Shown piece after piece: positions 8,326 through 15,886 of a stretch of DNA of 64,000 nucleotides. Made by a program: the position numbers and the translations under genes. The DNA is taken from contig NZ_PIQX01000002.1 of assembly GCF_003049085.1 (NCBI RefSeq), forward strand, positions 186,001 through 250,000. Direction: 5' to 3'. This stretch comes from Campylobacter concisus (GTDB taxonomy: Bacteria > Campylobacterota > Campylobacteria > Campylobacterales > Campylobacteraceae). Numbering within the stretch: position 1 is the first letter of the stretch; the number at the start of each line of letters is the position of its first letter. Below the pieces are notes generated by a model, which was not told the origin of the DNA, did no database searches, and worked only from the letters and a program-made list of their open reading frames with translations.

Positions 8326-8355
8326 TTCGGCGCAAGCTAACTTACTGGCGCCGAA
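8326..8355 (-). terminator. Hairpin after yceI-like gene
   Basis: TTCGGCGC at 8326-8333 pairs with GCGCCGAA at 8348-8355 around a 14-base loop, nine bases past the stop codon of the minus-strand YceI gene. The following T-content is modest, so termination strength is uncertain. It also marks the edge of the GC-rich block. Confidence 0.55.
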
Positions 8356-8363
8356 TTTGAAAG

Positions 8364-8909
8364 TTATTTTATAGTTGCCTCAAAGCCAACATCTACATCT
8401 GGATAGCTCTTTCCACCGTGAAATGGTTTGGCAGCAGCGGCAAATTTATCAAAGCTCTCATTTAGCTTCAAATCATTTACAAGATCAACTGAAAATTTTG
8501 CCATTAGCTTACCATTTTGCACTTCATATTTTGTTTTAAAAATTTTTGAATTGCCATTTATGCTAAGCTGAACATCCATTTCTCCGGCCTTATCGTCGCC
8601 ATTTACAGCTACGATCTTGCCATCTACGGCCTTGCCATCAAAAATAATGCCAATCCTTTTATCGCGGTCAGGTAGCTTTGTGTCGATATCTTTTGGCTCT
8701 AGCTTAAATTCAAAGCTCTTTAAAAAATCAGCAAAATTTGCATTTTCTTGACTTTTAAAATTTATCGTCTTAAAAGTACCTGGTACGGCTGTTTTATTTG
8801 CTAGCTTGTAACCAGTAAATGTTACCTTTGGTTCACCTTCTACACTAAATGCAAGAGCTGAAACTGCAAAAAATGAAGCTGCTAAAGCAACAGAAGTAAG
8901 TTTGTTCAT
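8364..8909 (-). CDS. YceI-family periplasmic protein
   Basis: A 181-residue secreted protein with a Sec signal peptide (MNKLTSVALAASFFAVSALA, cleavage after LAFS or ALA). The mature part contains VTFTGYK, FKLEPKDIDTKLPDRD and the GKLMAKFSVDL and KPFHGGKSYPDVDVGFEA segments, the usual lipocalin-like YceI barrel that binds isoprenoid or other hydrophobic molecules. YceI proteins are periplasmic and often stress-linked; the ligand here is unknown. It is transcribed alone, with its own hairpin downstream, and separated by 111 AT-rich bases from the nnrS gene on the same strand. Confidence 0.85.
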   Translation of the reverse strand: MNKLTSVALAASFFAVSALAFSVEGEPKVTFTGYKLANKTAVPGTFKTINFKSQENANFADFLKSFEFKLEPKDIDTKLPDRDKRIGIIFDGKAVDGKIVAVNGDDKAGEMDVQLSINGNSKIFKTKYEVQNGKLMAKFSVDLVNDLKLNESFDKFAAAAKPFHGGKSYPDVDVGFEATIK

Positions 8910-9020
8910 AAAGAATCCTTTTTATAATATTGATAATAAATATCGCAAATTATATATCCACTTACTTCAAAAAAGACTTAAAAACTCTTTTTAATTAATG
9001 AATAGATTTTTAATATCTTT

Positions 9021-10127
9021 TTACTCTGGGTCATCGCTAAAATCGTTATCCCTAAAGATCGCATAAAAATTTATGAGCCAAAAAACAAAAGCGATTGCTA
9101 TGAGTGTTGCTGGTAAATGAATGTAAAAGCCACTCCAAAAATAAGCCAAAATTCCTCTGCTAACGCCAGCTAAAAGAACTAAAATGAAAGCAACCTTACT
9201 AAGGCGTAAAAACTCAAGCTCTTGTCCACTATGACGAAGTCCTGCGACATTAAATATAAGCATCACACTAAAAACTACTGCATTTATCGCTATTAGATGC
9301 ATAAAATTTGTTTCAAGATGGAGCCCAAAAATGCCGCTAAAGCCGATTCCAAAAAATCCAAGTGCTAAAAATAGTTGCATAAAATAGTACAAAAGCACAA
9401 AACTATGCCTAAAAAGCTCTTTATAGTGCCACTCTTTAAGCTTTGCAAGTACCGCACTTCCGCAAGCTATCGCGGCATAATAGACACCCATGCTTTCTTC
9501 AAAAAATATATTTAAAAGCAAAAAAGCACAAACGCAGCAAATAGCGATATTTTTATAGATAAAATTTGGCACAAAAACAGCTTCATCCATGCCTTTTTCT
9601 CTTTTTAGTGCTTCTTTCCCAAGTACGACACTAACACGGTAAGAGATGAGTAAGATAGCGATCACGTGGATAAAAACTTGTAAATTTAGAAATTTTTCAT
9701 TGCCACTTATTAGATAATAAATTTCAAAGCCTAAAATACCAAACAAAAAGCCAAGTACGCCAAATTGATCATCGTTTTTATCTCGCCAGATCATATAAAC
9801 ACAAAGCAAAACCAAATATAGCCAAAAAAGAGCGATAAAGCAGTGTGCTAAAAATAGGCTAAAAAATGCCAATATAAAGCTTATAAAAAAGAGTGAAAAT
9901 AATATATAAGCATGTATTTTTAGGGATGCTTGAAAATTTGTCCAATCAGTTAGTCCAGTTAGCAAAAATCCAGCATAAGCAAGGGCTAAGAAAAGTTGCA
10001 AAAATATAAATTTATGCAAACTCACAAAATCAGTTGGAGTAAAAAACACACTAGCACCAAGCACCGCACAGGCGGCACTCATTAAGAAAAATATCCTCAT
10101 AGGATGAGTAAAAAAATTATTAATCAT
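9021..10127 (-). CDS. nnrS: NnrS-family multi-pass membrane protein
   Basis: A polytopic membrane protein of 368 residues with about 12 hydrophobic helices and little soluble sequence. The helix containing NFMHLIAINAVVFSVMLIFNVAGLRHSGQEL resembles the conserved histidine-bearing segment of NnrS, a haem- and copper-containing inner membrane protein associated with nitric oxide and nitrosative stress responses. His residues in the N-terminal helices (FTHPMR, LHKF) fit as well. I chose ATG 10127 (AAAGGG about ten bases upstream) over the in-frame ATG at 10154. It overlaps the end of the ABC ATPase gene and is the last gene of the five-gene minus-strand cluster that begins with the plug-less receptor. 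Confidence 0.75.
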   Translation of the reverse strand: MINNFFTHPMRIFFLMSAACAVLGASVFFTPTDFVSLHKFIFLQLFLALAYAGFLLTGLTDWTNFQASLKIHAYILFSLFFISFILAFFSLFLAHCFIALFWLYLVLLCVYMIWRDKNDDQFGVLGFLFGILGFEIYYLISGNEKFLNLQVFIHVIAILLISYRVSVVLGKEALKREKGMDEAVFVPNFIYKNIAICCVCAFLLLNIFFEESMGVYYAAIACGSAVLAKLKEWHYKELFRHSFVLLYYFMQLFLALGFFGIGFSGIFGLHLETNFMHLIAINAVVFSVMLIFNVAGLRHSGQELEFLRLSKVAFILVLLAGVSRGILAYFWSGFYIHLPATLIAIAFVFWLINFYAIFRDNDFSDDPE

Positions 10128-10809
10128 AATAAATTTGCCCTTTGAAATTTTCATCTATCATCTTGCTAATAAACGTAAAATCGCGCTCTTTGAAATCTTT
10201 GTCTATTTCAAGTTCTCTTTGTATAACTGCACCTTTACTTGATAAGAAATAAATTCTATTTGACATCTTCACAGCCTCCATTCTATCGTGTGTGACGAGA
10301 ACCACACTCATACCTTCACTTACTCTTTGGCCAATAATTTCAATTAAAATTTCTTTCATATCATAATCAAGTCCAGAAAAAGGCTCATCCATCAAAAGTA
10401 GATCAGGTTTTGTCACGACTGCTCTTACGAAAGCGACCCTTTGTCTCATACCGCCACTTAGCTCGCTTGGGTATTTTAAAGTGTCCTTTTGACTTAACCC
10501 AACCTTTTTAAAAAGCTCTAAAACAGCGTTAATGTCTGGTTTATCCATAACTAAAAGCACATTTTCAAGAGCATTTTTCCATGTTAGTAGGCGATTTTCT
10601 TGAAAAAAATATGTAGTCTTTTTAAAGTTATTAAAAATTTTTCCTTTTCTAGGTTCATTTAGTCCGCTAATAAGCCGAAGTATCGTCGTTTTGCCACATC
10701 CAGATGGCCCAAAAAGCGTTACTACCTCGCCACCTTTTACATTTAGGCTAAAATTCCTTACGACCTTATCTCTTAAAATTTCATACTCTACATTTTTAAG
10801 CTCAAGCAT
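10120..10809 (-). CDS. ABC transporter ATP-binding protein, nitrate/sulfonate/taurine type
   Basis: A 229-residue ATPase with all canonical motifs: Walker A GPSGCGKTT, Q-loop FFQENRLLTWKN, signature LSGGMRQRVAF, Walker B LLLMDEPFSGLD and the H-loop VTHD. The Q-loop form with RLLPW-like RLLTW is typical of SsuB/TauB/NrtD-type importers. It energises uptake through the adjacent permease. The chosen ATG overlaps the permease stop as TGATG, with GGAG six bases upstream; in-frame starts at 10812 (ATG) and 10821 (TTG) are possible. The 3' end overlaps the nnrS start. The imported substrate is unknown. Confidence 0.87.
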   Translation of the reverse strand: MLELKNVEYEILRDKVVRNFSLNVKGGEVVTLFGPSGCGKTTILRLISGLNEPRKGKIFNNFKKTTYFFQENRLLTWKNALENVLLVMDKPDINAVLELFKKVGLSQKDTLKYPSELSGGMRQRVAFVRAVVTKPDLLLMDEPFSGLDYDMKEILIEIIGQRVSEGMSVVLVTHDRMEAVKMSNRIYFLSSKGAVIQRELEIDKDFKERDFTFISKMIDENFKGQIYYD

Positions 10810-11606
10810 CATCTTCTCCAAGGCATCAAAGCTATTTTTAGTGGCTCAATGATGAGGTATTCAAAGAGCATGATAAGAGTGATACTTAAAAGAACATACG
10901 CCATTACCTCGGTTGTTTCAAGCATCGCTCTTGCATTTGCTATCTTTGCTCCCATGCCGTTATTTGCACCTAGTAGCTCAGCCATTATGACTATCTTTAC
11001 GCCCATTGCGACAGCTACACTAATAGAGCTTATTATGTAGCTCGTAAGATGCGGGATGTAAAGGTGTCTTATTTTTTTTAAAATTCCTAGATTATAAGCG
11101 TCAAACATCTCTTTTAGCTCCTCATCTACGCTACTCATAGCAACTGCCGAGCTTGCAAAAGTAAGCGGTAAAACGGTTATAAAGATAGTAAAAACGGTGC
11201 TAAAATTTCCAAATCCAAACCAAAAAATAGCAAGCACTATCCAAATAATCGGTGGCATTGACAAAAGTAATGTAATAACAGGCTTTAAAAAGGCCGCAAA
11301 ACTTTTAAAGCTACCTGCTATTAACCCTAGAAATATACCAAAAAATGTTGCCGAGCAAACTCCGATCAGTGATCTGCAAAGCGTTATGTTTATCTCGCTG
11401 TTTTTATAATCTTTTATAATCTCACAGGCTTTTAAAAATACATCTTTTGGTGGCGGAAGCAAGAGTGGGGAGCTAAACTCGCTTCCCACTTGCCAAATGG
11501 CTAAGATCAAAAAAACTACGGCAAATCCGCTAAATCCACCCCAAAAATAGTCAATTATTTTTAAAAAGCTTGAGCGATCTTTTTTGATGCCATCAATTAG
11601 TATCAT
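10809..11606 (-). CDS. ABC transporter permease, SsuC/TauC type
   Basis: A 265-residue inner membrane protein with about six helices. The coupling-helix region around AYNLGILKKIRHLYIPHLTSYIISS corresponds to the EAA loop of binding-protein-dependent permeases, and SSPLLLPPPKDVF near residue 50 is the typical periplasmic opening of the SsuC/TauC/NitT group. It starts within an ATGA overlap with the binding-protein gene upstream and ends in a TGATG overlap with the ATPase, so the three importer genes are translationally coupled. Substrate unknown. Confidence 0.87.
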   Translation of the reverse strand: MILIDGIKKDRSSFLKIIDYFWGGFSGFAVVFLILAIWQVGSEFSSPLLLPPPKDVFLKACEIIKDYKNSEINITLCRSLIGVCSATFFGIFLGLIAGSFKSFAAFLKPVITLLLSMPPIIWIVLAIFWFGFGNFSTVFTIFITVLPLTFASSAVAMSSVDEELKEMFDAYNLGILKKIRHLYIPHLTSYIISSISVAVAMGVKIVIMAELLGANNGMGAKIANARAMLETTEVMAYVLLSITLIMLFEYLIIEPLKIALMPWRR

Positions 11607-12568
11607 AAAAATAGACCTTTATCTGGCATCTTGCCGCCTAGAAATTTTGGATTAAACTGATAAATTTCTTCAAAAAACGCCATGATTTCACTTTGTAGTT
11701 CATTTGCTTTTGTTACTGTTAGATTTGCCTTATCAAAAGCATTTGCAAGTGCTACTTCTGGAGCTGGCAAGTAGCTTGAGCCTATCTTTGCTGCACTTTG
11801 CTTATTTTCAAGTATCCATGAAAGTGCATTTTTAAGATCGCTATGAAGCGTATCAAATAGACTTAAGTTTTTCTCGTAAAAGCCTCTTTCTACGATAATG
11901 CCAGCCATTGGGATTATAGGTTTTGTGCCAAAGCTCTCGCCCCAAATTTTTGGAAAATCAACTGAGTAATGCACGCTAACGCCTGCTTTTTTACCGCGCA
12001 AAATAGTCGCTTCGCCAAGAGGTTGTGGAACTATTAAAATGTCAAAATCTTTTTGTAAAAATAAAAGCAGAGCCTCAGGCGGCGTTGCTGTGTAGGTGAT
12101 GTCTATTTTGCTAACGTCTATGCCTCGCTTCTTGCAAAGCGCTCTTAAAACAAGATCAGGCATATCGCCTCTAAATGGCATGATGAGCTTTTTGCCTACA
12201 AAATCCTCTAAATTTTTGATCTTTTCATCCTTAACCATAGCGTTCATTACGCCAAGAGTTAGTAAATTTAACATCGCAAAATCAAGCCCTTGATTTCTTA
12301 AATTTGCAGCGACATTTGATGGCGACATCGTTACCTTGATATCCCCACTAGCCACGCCTGCACGAAGCTGATCTGGTGTTTTCCAGATATTTAGGCTTAC
12401 ATCATAAGTTTTATTTAACTCCCCTTGCAGTGCAGCAACTGCCATTATGACGCTTGGGATTGCTGGCGCACCCCACATATTAAAGCTCTCTTTTGCAAAT
12501 AAATTTGGTGCAAATGCGCTAACGCCTAAAGCTGTGCTAAGTCCTAAAAATTTTCTTCTATCTAACAT
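11603..12568 (-). CDS. ABC transporter substrate-binding protein, NMT1/SsuA-like
   Basis: A 321-residue periplasmic binding protein. The N-terminus MLDRRKFLGLSTALGVSAFA is a twin-arginine-type signal, suggesting export of a folded protein, perhaps one that binds a cofactor. The mature part has the two-lobe pattern of the NMT1/SsuA family: GVASGDIKVTMSPSNVAANL, LEDFVGKKLIMPF, and YTATPPEALLLFLQKDFDILIVPQPLGEA cut into pieces around the hinge. It lies between an outer membrane barrel gene (11 bases upstream) and its permease (overlapping), so it likely passes to the importer whatever enters through that barrel. The ligand is not predictable. Confidence 0.85.
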   Translation of the reverse strand: MLDRRKFLGLSTALGVSAFAPNLFAKESFNMWGAPAIPSVIMAVAALQGELNKTYDVSLNIWKTPDQLRAGVASGDIKVTMSPSNVAANLRNQGLDFAMLNLLTLGVMNAMVKDEKIKNLEDFVGKKLIMPFRGDMPDLVLRALCKKRGIDVSKIDITYTATPPEALLLFLQKDFDILIVPQPLGEATILRGKKAGVSVHYSVDFPKIWGESFGTKPIIPMAGIIVERGFYEKNLSLFDTLHSDLKNALSWILENKQSAAKIGSSYLPAPEVALANAFDKANLTVTKANELQSEIMAFFEEIYQFNPKFLGGKMPDKGLFL

Positions 12569-12579
12569 CTTTTTCTCCT

Positions 12580-14430
12580 TTAAAAACTGCTGTGAAAGCT
12601 AATGAAAAATGTCCTGCCAGGGGCATGAACGACTACTGGATCAAGTGCTGCTACGTGATCACCGCTGATAAATTCTGCATAATCTTTGTCAAATAAATTT
12701 GCTACACCAAATCTTATGCCAACTTTATTTTTAAACTCTACGCCACCATAAAGATCAAGCAAACCAAATCCTTTTGCGGCCTCTTTTTTGTCGATACCTA
12801 GGCCATTTTGCTTGCTAAAATCGCCTCTAGTTTGCTTTGAAACTAGCCTTAGTGCAGTGCCAAGGTTGTAGCTACCAAAGCTTGCATAGTCTTTGTAGTC
12901 AAATGCGAAATTTGCCTCAAAAGGCCTTATCTGATAAAGTGGCCTGCCGTCGGTTTTGTTTTGTCCGTAGTTGTAGTAAAGTGAGCTTTTTAAGCCAAAG
13001 TGCCTTGCAAAGCTATATTCTGTATTGAAATTTACACTATAAAGCGTTGCATCAACGTTTCTTGAGATGACAGCATTTTTATTTAGTTGCATTGGGGCTT
13101 TTGAGTGGCGTCTATCAAAAATGATCAAATTTTTAACGCTATCAGCGATGAAATGTCCTCCAAAGCTAAAAGCATCTTTGTTTTGCAAAGAGTTTAGGTA
13201 TTCTTTGTAAAACTCGCTGCCAAATTTAAAGCCAAGAACCGCTCTGTTGTGTCTTTCTGGCTCTAAATTCGGATTTGCTATCCAGCCATTATCGCCTGCA
13301 CCATAAAGTGCGTTAAAACGCTCCATATTACTTGGCAAGCGAGATAAGCTTTCAAGCTTTGCAAAGTAGCTATCTTTGTCGTTTGGCGTAAATTTATATT
13401 TTAAACTTGCGCTAAAAGCGTCTTTTTTGATCTTATCACTTACGTCTTTGCCATAAATTTGACGAAGTAGCCCGCGAGTCGTACTAATGGCTGGATTTGG
13501 TGCGAAAAATTTAGTGTCGATACCATTTAATTTACTTCTTTGCTCTTCATATTTTAAGGCAAGCGAGGCTTCATTTGCTTCATTAAATTTATAAGCAAGT
13601 GTGTCAAAGAGCATAAATTTATCATTTCTAACATCAGCAAATCTGTATCCGTTAAAGACCCAGTTGTTGCCTTGTTTCATGTATCTTTTGCCGTCATGTT
13701 TATCTTTTTCAAAGCCAGCACCTATTTGATTGTGAAAGCTTGAAAAATCAACATCATACTTTAAATTTGCCTCAAATATATTCCTTTTTAAATCCACTTT
13801 CACATTTGGAGTGGCATCTCTTAGATGAAAATTATCAGCTTTTCGCTCAACCTTTTTTAGGATAAGTTCAAAATTTAGCGTATTTGAAAGATCTTCTTCG
13901 CCTAAGCGAATATTTAGTTTGCCAACTTTTCTTGTCGTTTTAAAAGCATCCATCGCATGTTCTGGCTGCTTGTCTTTGTCGATATTATCCCTTAAAAACG
14001 TAAGCCTAAGCTCGCTAAGATCATTTGGCACAAAACCTAAGATAGCGCTTTGACCTTGTCTATTGTAGCCATAGTTCCATTTTTTGCCACTTCCGTCTTT
14101 ATAATTATTTGCTTTGGTGAAATTTGCATTTAAGATGGTGTAAAAATTTGCGCCACGATATTTAAAAAGTGATGAATTGTAAAAGCTTTTGCCATACATT
14201 CCAGCCGAGATATGAAACATATCAGTTGAGTTATCAAGCAAATTTGTAACAAATGGATATTCGCTTCTTTGAGTGCGGTCAAATTGATTTTCCACAAAGG
14301 CACTTTGTGCAACGTTTGGCGTGATGACTGGTGGCGGTGCAAATTCTCTAATAGGCTTTATAATGTCTAAATTTGCTTCATTTGCTAGAAGCAGTGATGA
14401 AAGAACTGCTAGGCTTAAAATGGGCCTCAT
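12580..14430 (-). CDS. TonB-receptor-type outer membrane barrel lacking the plug domain (copper-receptor-like)
   Basis: A 616-residue protein with signal peptide MRPILSLAVLSSLLLANE and a C-terminal barrel ending in Phe (TFFISFHSSF). Features of TonB-dependent receptor barrels are clear: NPNLEPERHNRAVLGFK, FGVANLFDKDYAEF and the aromatic end. What is absent is the ~130-residue plug: no DGV segment, no RIEVLKGP..LYG..A block, no GG.VN. After only ~65 residues of Pro-rich lead (REFAPPPVITPN) strand-like sequence begins. From memory, NNYKDGSG, DNFHLRD and the PGRTFF end resemble NosA/OprC copper receptors, so a metal-related role is possible. RBS AAAAGGAG precedes the ATG. It heads the ABC-nnrS operon. 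No upstream ORF supplies a plug. Confidence 0.75.
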   Translation of the reverse strand: MRPILSLAVLSSLLLANEANLDIIKPIREFAPPPVITPNVAQSAFVENQFDRTQRSEYPFVTNLLDNSTDMFHISAGMYGKSFYNSSLFKYRGANFYTILNANFTKANNYKDGSGKKWNYGYNRQGQSAILGFVPNDLSELRLTFLRDNIDKDKQPEHAMDAFKTTRKVGKLNIRLGEEDLSNTLNFELILKKVERKADNFHLRDATPNVKVDLKRNIFEANLKYDVDFSSFHNQIGAGFEKDKHDGKRYMKQGNNWVFNGYRFADVRNDKFMLFDTLAYKFNEANEASLALKYEEQRSKLNGIDTKFFAPNPAISTTRGLLRQIYGKDVSDKIKKDAFSASLKYKFTPNDKDSYFAKLESLSRLPSNMERFNALYGAGDNGWIANPNLEPERHNRAVLGFKFGSEFYKEYLNSLQNKDAFSFGGHFIADSVKNLIIFDRRHSKAPMQLNKNAVISRNVDATLYSVNFNTEYSFARHFGLKSSLYYNYGQNKTDGRPLYQIRPFEANFAFDYKDYASFGSYNLGTALRLVSKQTRGDFSKQNGLGIDKKEAAKGFGLLDLYGGVEFKNKVGIRFGVANLFDKDYAEFISGDHVAALDPVVVHAPGRTFFISFHSSF

Positions 14431-14451
14431 GTAAACTCCTTTTAAAGATAT

Positions 14452-14470
14452 AATTATGATTTCTTTTATC
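14452..14470 (-). promoter_or_regulatory. Fur-box-like site upstream of plug-less receptor
   Basis: Read on the minus strand this 19-mer matches the classical Fur consensus GATAATGATAATCATTATC at 13 of 19 positions, including GATAA at the start and AATCAT in the middle. It sits 22 bases before the receptor start codon, between a possible promoter and the ribosome binding site. The region is very AT-rich, so chance similarity is a real possibility. Confidence 0.3.
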
Positions 14471-14671
14471 AGAATTGTAGTAGCAAAACCCTTTATAAAA
14501 GTTGATGTAAGTCATCTTTTAAATTTTTAATCCATAATTACGAGTCTATTGTAGATAAAATGCTTAATTTTATTTTTGCAAGAGTAGCTAAATGGTGTAA
14601 ATTTAATGTGAAAAATGTATAAAATTTTGATAATTGTTATATAAAAATTTTTAGATCATAGGATGATTTAA

Positions 14672-15136
14672 TTATGCTCTAAAATTATTAAGCCTATCTC
14701 TTAGCTCTTTTGAAATGGTAAATTTTGAGAGTTCATATTTATCAAAAATGATGATCAAATCATCACCTAGTGGTTGCACTAACCCAAAGCAAGCATCTCT
14801 ATCAAGACGGTTTTTCTTAAATTTTACGCTTAAAGTTTCCACTTTTTTCTTATCGCCAAAGCTTTTAATGGCGATTTCGTCGATATCCTTAAAGTAAAAT
14901 TTTATGCTTTTTGAGCCTTTTGTGATGATAAACCCATCATCTTCAATGCGTAAAAAGTTGTTTTGAAAAATTTTTCTAACACAAAAAAACACTGAGAGAG
15001 CACCAATGATGACACCAAAGATAGACGCTGTGCCAAGAGCTAGATAAAAGTAGCCAATGATGCTAAATATAAAAAGTCCAAGCCCAAAGGCTAGCGCCCA
15101 AAAAACATCTTTTTTGCTCTCTTTTGTTATCATCAC
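14672..15136 (-). CDS. Two-helix membrane protein with PH-like domain
   Basis: A 154-residue protein. Residues ~12-55 contain two hydrophobic helices (FWALAFGLGLFIFSIIGYF and a following one ending FFCV), and the rest forms a beta-rich bacterial PH-like domain: FLRIEDDGFIITKG, KSIKFYFKDIDEIAI, RLDRDACFGLVQPLGDDLIIIFDKYE. No function is known to me. A 5'-truncated, divergent homologue lies at 7984-8307. The gene is followed downstream by AT-rich noncoding DNA and lies eight bases from the end of moaE on the same strand, so it may be read through from the moaD-moaE unit. Confidence 0.7.
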   Translation of the reverse strand: MMITKESKKDVFWALAFGLGLFIFSIIGYFYLALGTASIFGVIIGALSVFFCVRKIFQNNFLRIEDDGFIITKGSKSIKFYFKDIDEIAIKSFGDKKKVETLSVKFKKNRLDRDACFGLVQPLGDDLIIIFDKYELSKFTISKELRDRLNNFRA

Positions 15137-15144
15137 TTTTCCTT

Positions 15145-15579
15145 TTAAGCTAAAATTCCAGCACCATTTATCGCCTGGCTGCGCTCTTTTGCATAAATTC
15201 TCTCGCCATTTATCACATCGTATTTCCAGATCGGCGCATTTGCCTTAAAGTCCTCGACAAATTCGTTTATGAGCCTTAGCGCGACCTTTCTTTGAGGGCT
15301 CACAATGCCTGCTACATAAGAGCTCGTATGCACCGCCACGTCGCCTTTTGAGTGAGCAAAGAGTACGTAGGCATTTTCTTTTTTGGCTCGCTCCTGCCAA
15401 GCATCTAGCCATTTTTTAAGTATTGGCTCATAGATATCAAAGCTAAGCGCCGAAATACCACCTTCTTCTCTTACGATTCCAACAAAAGTGATGAGCGCAC
15501 CGCAGTTTTTATCCTTAAAGCGTTCATACCACTCGTTTGTGATGCTTTGAACATCTAAGCTTCCATTATAAATTTGCAT
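15145..15579 (-). CDS. moaE: Molybdopterin synthase catalytic subunit MoaE
   Basis: A 144-residue enzyme subunit that transfers sulfur from MoaD thiocarboxylate to precursor Z, making molybdopterin. Family motifs seen are CGALITFVGIVRE near the N-terminus, LSFDIYEPI, VLFAHSKGDVAVHTSSYVAGIVSPQR with the conserved His and Arg, and WKYDVINGERIYAKE with the active-site Lys. I use ATG 15579, one base past the moaD stop, giving the normal family length; a longer frame from 15636 would run back through moaD. It is coupled to moaD. The cofactor is needed by the formate dehydrogenase encoded further along. Confidence 0.93.
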   Translation of the reverse strand: MQIYNGSLDVQSITNEWYERFKDKNCGALITFVGIVREEGGISALSFDIYEPILKKWLDAWQERAKKENAYVLFAHSKGDVAVHTSSYVAGIVSPQRKVALRLINEFVEDFKANAPIWKYDVINGERIYAKERSQAINGAGILA

Positions 15580-15580
15580 C

Positions 15581-15802
15581 TTAGCCCCCACAAACTGGTG
15601 GCAAAATAGAAATTTTATCACCTGATTTAAGAGCAAAATTTATATCGCTTACGATCTCGTCATTTACAGCCACAGCACAGATATTTAGCCACTTTTTAAG
15701 CTCTTCTTTCTCGCTTAAAGCAGCTTTTACCTCGCCTAAATTTTTTGCCTCTACTTTTATACTCTCAAGCCCTATAGGCCCAAGAAATTCGATCTCTACC
15801 AC
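15581..15802 (-). CDS. moaD: Molybdopterin synthase sulfur carrier subunit MoaD
   Basis: A 73-residue ubiquitin-like protein ending in the diagnostic Gly-Gly (PPVCGG), whose C-terminal carboxylate is activated and sulfurated before docking into MoaE. The beta-grasp fold is consistent with VEIEFLGPIG at the start and NDEIVSDINFALKSGDKISILPPV at the end. The gene is directly followed by moaE with a one-base gap. The Cys two positions before GG is a little unusual but not in a catalytic role. Confidence 0.92.
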   Translation of the reverse strand: MVEIEFLGPIGLESIKVEAKNLGEVKAALSEKEELKKWLNICAVAVNDEIVSDINFALKSGDKISILPPVCGG

Positions 15803-15851
15803 ATTTTATCCTTTGAAATTTTTGCTGATTTTACTTAAAAATAAATTTAGA

Positions 15852-15857
15852 TATACT
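15852..15857 (+). promoter_or_regulatory. Probable -10 element for nspC
   Basis: TATACT in the context TTTAGATATACTTAT, 30 bases before the nspC start and downstream of a T-rich run. It lies in the divergent gap between moaD and nspC. Confidence 0.45.
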
Positions 15858-15886
15858 TATTTGAAAATTTGCAAAAGAGATAGAAG

